From contig JAYWFX010000077.1 in the NCBI GenBank assembly GCA_043778575.1, forward strand, positions 1 through 19,058: a DNA stretch of 19,058 nucleotides. The letters run 5' to 3'. The stretch comes from JAYWFX01 sp043778575 (GTDB lineage: Bacteria > Patescibacteriota > JACMRA01). The notes beneath the pieces were generated by a model. The model saw only the letters and a program-made list of their open reading frames with translations, searched no databases and had not been told where the DNA came from. Positions 14,922-19,058 of this stretch are shown piece after piece (the first letter of the stretch is position 1; each line of letters starts with the position of its first letter). The position numbers and the translations under genes were made by a program.

Positions 14922-16650
14922 ATTCCTCAAAATACTAACAAAGATACCGACCAAAACATCTATCAAAATGGTAGCTATTTGGCTTGCAATCGTCTGTGTG
15001 TGGGAGTTTTTTGTGAGCAGTAAACTATTTGCATCAAAAGCATTTTTTGCCTCACCATCTCAAATCATTGTCGAATTTACTCGTGTAGATTTTTGGAAGC
15101 TTTTGTCGCTGGATGTAGCAAATTCAGTATCTTTGATTGTCATTTCACTCTGTACTGGGTATGTCATTTCAAACGGTATTTTGCTGATTACGGCATATAG
15201 CACTATTCTTTATCGCCTTCTCAAGCAACTTGATGTGGTCTGGAGGTATTTCCCAATTCCAGCCTTGATACCATTTGGGATTGTGTTTTTTGGGCTGAGT
15301 ATCGGTAGTAATATTTTTATACTGACATTTTGCACAATCGTACTCTATACTTCTCACTGCATCACGGTTATTGAGCAGGAGGAGAAATCATACAAGCTTA
15401 GTCAAATTGCTTGGGGTATACGACCATTTCAGAGGTTTCGGTTTTTTATTTTACCACTCACCAATGCTCTCAACTACAGAGTTTGGTCGAGTTTAGTGGT
15501 CTGGGTATTTGGTGTGGAAATCATCGTAGAAATGCTCCTTGGCGGGGTGTTTGGTTTAGGCATTCGTCTCCTTCAGTACCAGCAACTCTATCAAACTAGT
15601 AGACTTTTCGCATATCTTTTAGTGATTATTTCAATCTCATTTTTGCTTGAGTTTGGCTTGACGAGACACTTTCAGAATCTTCAGAGAAACTTATATAAAC
15701 AATTCACTGGTGCGATTATTGGGTTGCTTATTATTGTTTCGTTTGGCTTTCAGATATTTAGCTCGGTGAAATCAGACTCAAGCAGAGCGATAATCACCTA
15801 CAAAGCTACTTTGAATCTACCATTGATGGTGTATGCTCAAAAATTTAATTCTCTCAAAGCAAAACTCCAATTTGTGGCTAGCGGTACACAGGTGATGGAT
15901 GCTCTGCAGGCGGGTAAAGCAGAGATAGGTGGCTACGCAGATATGCCAAATGTGTTGACTGGAATCGACAAAAATCCTGACCTCAAAGTCCAGAGTCAAG
16001 TAGTAGAGACCAAGGATCAACCCACGCTATTTCTGATTTCTCGCAAACAGGTTTCGATTGATAGTTACGCTGATTTGAGTGGATCCAAAATTGCATACGC
16101 ACCAAATAACCCTCTGATTAAAAATGGACTGGACTTTACACTATTTTCCAACGGCACAAATACTGGCGGCATTCAGTATAGTAGTAGCAACGACCCAAAC
16201 TCACTAGTGCAGGCGTTTAATGCAGGGAAATATGATTCTTTTCTTGGCCCAGAGCCGTTTGTTAGTGATATCGAAAAAAATACTGGCATCAAGAGGGTAA
16301 ATACTGATGTGTCACTGATTCGCGGAGTTAATTTTACTGCACTTCCTCTGGCTGGATTGGTACTCAACTCCAAGCTTTTGAGCGACACAGACAAGACTCA
16401 GTTTTCACGGGATATTTCTAGTAGTTTAGACTTTATTCGTAGTCACACTGATACGTCTCACAAGGCTACAGGTGAGCTACAATCGATTTTGCGTCAGTAC
16501 GAAATGTCCGAAGATGTGCTCCTATCTCAGTACCAAATAAGCACCGAAGTAGACACCGAAAATACCAAAAAACTCATCCAGCTCATCAATCTGTTTGACT
16601 CTCAATCCAAGCTATCTCCAGACAAAGTAGCCGAAGTATATATACCGTGA
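14914..16650 (+). CDS. ABC permease fused to a substrate-binding protein, 578 aa
   Basis: Residues 1-255 are an SsuC/TauC-like permease with helices near 18-34, 69-96, 115-130, 132-150, 192-212 and 232-249, and the ATPase-contact (EAA) loop around 160-185 (QIAWGIRPFQRFRFFILPL). A seventh helix (265-283) follows, and then a complete periplasmic-type binding protein domain (about 290-578) of the NMT1/SsuA kind: TLNLPLMVYAQK, a GTQVMDALQAGKAEIGGYADMP segment and GPEPFVSDIEK near residue 450. With the N-terminus inside, seven helices put the binding domain outside, which fits a working importer. In most bacteria these are separate proteins. The dimer would carry two tethered binding domains. The gene overlaps its ATPase by 8 bp. 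The substrate is not determinable; small anionic or heterocyclic ligands are typical. Confidence 0.85.
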   Translation: MSKFLKILTKIPTKTSIKMVAIWLAIVCVWEFFVSSKLFASKAFFASPSQIIVEFTRVDFWKLLSLDVANSVSLIVISLCTGYVISNGILLITAYSTILYRLLKQLDVVWRYFPIPALIPFGIVFFGLSIGSNIFILTFCTIVLYTSHCITVIEQEEKSYKLSQIAWGIRPFQRFRFFILPLTNALNYRVWSSLVVWVFGVEIIVEMLLGGVFGLGIRLLQYQQLYQTSRLFAYLLVIISISFLLEFGLTRHFQNLQRNLYKQFTGAIIGLLIIVSFGFQIFSSVKSDSSRAIITYKATLNLPLMVYAQKFNSLKAKLQFVASGTQVMDALQAGKAEIGGYADMPNVLTGIDKNPDLKVQSQVVETKDQPTLFLISRKQVSIDSYADLSGSKIAYAPNNPLIKNGLDFTLFSNGTNTGGIQYSSSNDPNSLVQAFNAGKYDSFLGPEPFVSDIEKNTGIKRVNTDVSLIRGVNFTALPLAGLVLNSKLLSDTDKTQFSRDISSSLDFIRSHTDTSHKATGELQSILRQYEMSEDVLLSQYQISTEVDTENTKKLIQLINLFDSQSKLSPDKVAEVYIP

Positions 16651-16691
16651 GTAGGGCTTGTTTGCTGTAAAATATTTCTTGACTAGTTGAA

Positions 16692-16720
16692 GTAAATCTC
16701 AAATCTTTTGTTGTAAATCT
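16692..16720. repeat. Direct repeat GTAAATCT, spaced two helical turns
   Basis: GTAAATCT occurs at 16692-16699 and again at 16713-16720, 21 bp start to start, ending 5 bp before the ATG at 16726. It could be a binding site for a dimeric regulator, or chance in an AT-rich gap. A -35-like TTGACT lies at 16679-16684 but has no convincing -10. Confidence 0.3.
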
Positions 16721-16725
16721 GTTGT

Positions 16726-17298
16726 ATGTTTCCGTATATTTTTGTGTTGATGTGTTTGTTTGTATCTCCGTTAATTATTGCTTTGTTTATTCCCAAAAAA
16801 TATGTGTTGAGGCGGGAAGCCATTATCCAGAGGTCGACGTCTGAAGTTTTTGATTATGTGAAAATGCTGAAAAACCAAGAGTATTTTAGTAAGTGGGTGA
16901 TGACCGATCCAGATTTAAACCCGAGCTACGTAGGTGTGGATGGTCAGATTGGTGCAAAACAGGCTTGGAAAAGTCAGTTAAAGGGTGTAGGAAAAGGTGT
17001 CCAAGAGATCAAAAAAATTGTCACAGATGAAAACCAAGGAGGCGAAATCCAGTTTGAAATCAAATTTGAAAAACCATTCAAAAGCACGTCCCAAAGTGCT
17101 ATAATCGTAGAAAGAATTGCTGTAGATCAAACAAAAAATGAGCAAACCAATAAAGAGCAAACCAAAGTCACTTGGGAATTTAGCGGAAACATGGTATATC
17201 CTATGAACATTATGTTATTGGTGATTTCCATGGAAAAAATTCTAGGAGGCGACATAGCAACCAGCTTAGGGACTCTAAAAAAAGTATTGGAGAATTGA
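16726..17298 (+). CDS. SRPBCC (START/polyketide-cyclase-like) protein with N-terminal membrane anchor, 190 aa
   Basis: Residues 3-22 form a hydrophobic helix, and IPKKYVLRREAIIQRSTSEVFDYVKMLKNQEYFSKWVMTDP follows the usual start of SRPBCC proteins, in which a strand and a helix lead into the lipid- or ligand-binding groove. Later strands (EIQFEIKFEKPF, KVTWEFSGNM) and the C-terminal helix ending near residue 190 complete the fold. A Lys/Gln/Asn-rich insertion (TKNEQTNKEQTK) lies before the last strands. The groove probably binds a hydrophobic ligand at the membrane; such proteins often have no known reaction. No Shine-Dalgarno sequence is visible before the ATG. It ends 33 bp from a convergent gene and has a long-spaced direct repeat upstream. 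Confidence 0.7.
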   Translation: MFPYIFVLMCLFVSPLIIALFIPKKYVLRREAIIQRSTSEVFDYVKMLKNQEYFSKWVMTDPDLNPSYVGVDGQIGAKQAWKSQLKGVGKGVQEIKKIVTDENQGGEIQFEIKFEKPFKSTSQSAIIVERIAVDQTKNEQTNKEQTKVTWEFSGNMVYPMNIMLLVISMEKILGGDIATSLGTLKKVLEN

Positions 17299-17331
17299 TT
17301 CCTAGTGTTCCAGTTATACTCTAGTAGAAAA

Positions 17332-17895
17332 TTAAGCTCTATTTTTAGCCAGCGTGCTTGCCCTGAGTTCAGCGAGTCTATTTTTATCCACTATTTCCTC
17401 TTCAGTGGGTGTGGCGTACTCACGTATTTCTGCTAAAATTTTCTCTATCCTTTCTGCGCTTACTAAATTAAAAATTGCTTGTGAAAGTGATTGACCGTCG
17501 AGAGATTTAAAATTATTGTTTTGTCTCTCTGCGTCGTAGAAATCTGCTATTGGATTAGTGTATTTCCTGATGCGAAAAAGTGATAAAAATATGTACTTTT
17601 CAGCTTCACATGTTGTCAGTTTTGATATGTCCTGTGACCGTAATGTTGATCGTAGTAATCTGAGCATTTCTCTTGGGCCTTGAGCCCAGTTTGTCGTTCG
17701 AGTATCTCCAAATAATTGTTGGGCAAGGGGAATCTGCGGTGTGGGTTCTGAATCTTTACAATGGGTTGATTGTTCTAAAACTGCTGCCCCCCCCCAGAGC
17801 AGTGGTGCTATGGCTGATTTCTTTATTGTGAAGTCGCTCCAGTCATGGCTATCAGTTCTTTTAAACGGTTCAGTAAATGTAGGTAAGTTAGACAT
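17332..17895 (-). CDS. Hypothetical protein, 187 aa, with a G9 tract in the coding sequence
   Basis: I do not recognise this protein. It has no signal peptide or membrane helix. The first 60 residues are Pro/Thr-rich and mixed. Residues about 75-165 look helical, with YIFLSLFRIRKYTNPIADFYDAERQ and SAERIEKILAEIREY, and the C-terminus is charged (VDKNRLAELRASTLAKNRA). The ATG at 17895 is 30 nt after purK on the same strand, so the two are probably one transcript. Codons for Trp34-Gly35-Gly36-Ala37 contain nine consecutive G residues (17795-17787), a slippage-prone run whose change by one base would truncate the protein. The composition downstream of the tract still looks like real coding sequence. 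Confidence 0.6.
   Translation of the reverse strand: MSNLPTFTEPFKRTDSHDWSDFTIKKSAIAPLLWGGAAVLEQSTHCKDSEPTPQIPLAQQLFGDTRTTNWAQGPREMLRLLRSTLRSQDISKLTTCEAEKYIFLSLFRIRKYTNPIADFYDAERQNNNFKSLDGQSLSQAIFNLVSAERIEKILAEIREYATPTEEEIVDKNRLAELRASTLAKNRA
17787..17795. repeat. Homopolymer tract (C9 on plus, G9 on the coding strand)
   Basis: Nine C residues lie at 17787-17795, inside the 187-aa gene at codons 34-37. It is the longest G/C run I noticed in an otherwise AT-leaning window. It could be a contingency tract that switches the gene by slippage, or a site of sequencing error. Confidence 0.85.
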
Positions 17896-17925
17896 AATAG
17901 CTTTAGCCTACCAACCTTTTTTCTT

Positions 17926-19058
17926 TTAGTCTAAATTTACCGAGACAATTTTTAAACCGTTTTTGACAGCGATGACTATACTGTCTAGCCACTCTTGGTC
18001 TCCTATTCTTTCTTTGGGTATAAGGTATGTCGCGTGTCCTATTTTTCTGTTTGGTCTTGCACTTTCCTTTCTATAATCATGCACAAAAATCTCTCCGTCT
18101 TGAATCATTTTCATCACATCTGCACTACAATCAACTCGGTAATTGCCGTTATAAATATCCTCTGGGCCCAGTATATTTATCATGATAGATGGTTTCGACT
18201 CTAGGCTGAGAGGTACTGAAATACGTGCCATGAGATCGGTCATCATTCTAAACTGCGACACTGTATTTGCCTCGATTGTATGGTGACCACTGTTGTGGAC
18301 TCGTGGAGATATTTCATTGATGAGCACTTCGCCGCTTGGTGTGACAAATAGTTCTACTCCAAATACTCCATTACTACCAAACGCAAGTGCTGATCTTCTC
18401 GCTATATCCATAATTTTCTCTTGAGTTTCTGGGTCGAGTGTAGTCGGGTTGAATTGGTAGTCTAGGGTGTTGTGCTGAGTAAATTGCATTTCCACTGGGG
18501 AGTAGGTGTGAGCAAAATTATTTTGGATGACCACTATGACCGCAATCTCTTTTTTGTGCTCTACAAATTCTTCGATCATACACGCACCACAATCAGCTGG
18601 GATATTTGTTACCTGACTTTTGTTTCTGATTATTTGGACACCTTTTCCATCGTAGCCGCCGCTAGCTGATTTCCAAACAAACGGGTATTTGTGCAGGTCT
18701 CGATTTGTAGCTTGTAGTATCTCATCTCGATTTTCATACCGTGTAAAGCCAGTCGCTGGAATATCTTTTTCTCTATAAAACTCTTTTTGCCTTAGTTTAT
18801 TTTGTAAAATTCCAATAGTCTCTGCATTCGGGTAGATTGTCACCCCTTCATTTTCTAGTTTACTCAGGGCGTCTACATTTACCCATTCACAGTCTAAAAC
18901 CAAAGCCTTGGATTTCCTACCAAAACTGAGAACATCATCGTAATTTCTTATATTTCCCTCAAAAATCGTCTCGCAGTAGTTTGCAGCTGGACAATCTCTA
19001 CTTTCGTCCAAAACAATCATCTGATCTTTTGAAAAAACCACACTATACATAGCAATCA
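17926..19058 (-). CDS. purK: N5-carboxyaminoimidazole ribonucleotide synthase (PurK), N-terminus beyond the window
   Basis: PurK uses ATP and bicarbonate to carboxylate AIR to N5-CAIR in purine synthesis. The sequence shows the ATP-grasp pattern of the family: DCPAAN near the start, NKLRQKEFYREKDIPATGF, KSASGGYDGKGVQI (ATP loop), MIEEFVEHKKEIAVI, GVFGVELFV, EVLINEISPRVHNSGHHTIEA with the metal-binding Glu and Asn, and RKIGHATYL near the C-terminus. The ATG at 19050 is not the true start: the frame remains open to the edge (codons for Ile-Ala just upstream), and the GGGQLG nucleotide-binding motif expected about 15-20 residues before VLDE is missing. The gene therefore begins outside the window. 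A small gene follows 30 nt downstream. Confidence 0.9.
   Translation of the reverse strand, partial: IAMYSVVFSKDQMIVLDESRDCPAANYCETIFEGNIRNYDDVLSFGRKSKALVLDCEWVNVDALSKLENEGVTIYPNAETIGILQNKLRQKEFYREKDIPATGFTRYENRDEILQATNRDLHKYPFVWKSASGGYDGKGVQIIRNKSQVTNIPADCGACMIEEFVEHKKEIAVIVVIQNNFAHTYSPVEMQFTQHNTLDYQFNPTTLDPETQEKIMDIARRSALAFGSNGVFGVELFVTPSGEVLINEISPRVHNSGHHTIEANTVSQFRMMTDLMARISVPLSLESKPSIMINILGPEDIYNGNYRVDCSADVMKMIQDGEIFVHDYRKESARPNRKIGHATYLIPKERIGDQEWLDSIVIAVKNGLKIVSVNLD

Noticed and set aside
1..19058. Alternative genetic code (TGA read as Gly or Trp)
   Set aside because: Two genes end at TGA in sensible places, and no gene needs an in-frame TGA to be complete.

Overview
The window is an ordinary chromosomal stretch of a low-to-moderate GC bacterium using the standard code: TAA, TAG and TGA all end genes (TGA at 16648 and 17296), and no long reading frame needs a recoded TGA. 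I see no insertion sequence, phage gene, CRISPR array or rRNA. Gene order and the mix of uncharacterised surface proteins with weak or absent Shine-Dalgarno sequences suggest a lineage far from model bacteria, perhaps Patescibacteria/CPR (for example Saccharibacteria-like). That placement is inference only: purK and a two-gene ABC importer show at least some biosynthetic and uptake ability.

Left part (1-6644): a cell-surface and carbohydrate block. A clan GH-A glycoside hydrolase on the minus strand runs off the left edge. Next are an unknown 204-aa protein, a large secreted protein with a C-terminal membrane anchor, and, divergently, a 1017-aa secreted GH74-type xyloglucanase-like protein with Asp-box propeller repeats and two Ig-like domains. 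The last two are driven from what look like back-to-back promoters sharing one -35 region.

Middle (6655-12678): an endonuclease/exonuclease/phosphatase-fold protein, tRNA-Arg(CCT), a Met/Lys/Asp-rich membrane protein coupled to a phosphoenolpyruvate-synthase-like phosphotransferase that lacks the PEP/pyruvate barrel, and a convergent photolyase/cryptochrome gene overlapping it by 15 bp.

Right part (12820-19058): a protein ending in a class III nucleotide-cyclase-like domain, followed on the same strand by a compact ABC importer of the nitrate/sulfonate/taurine/HMP type. The importer has one ATPase gene and one gene in which permease and substrate-binding protein are fused. An SRPBCC-like membrane-anchored protein comes next, then on the minus strand an unknown protein whose coding sequence carries a G9 tract, and purK, whose N-terminus lies beyond the right edge.

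A recurring regulatory theme is a -10-like hexamer placed 9-10 nt upstream of the start codon at several genes, with no Shine-Dalgarno sequence between them, which suggests leaderless mRNAs. The most notable items are the cyclase-like protein, the permease-binding-protein fusion and the truncated-architecture PEP-synthase-like enzyme.
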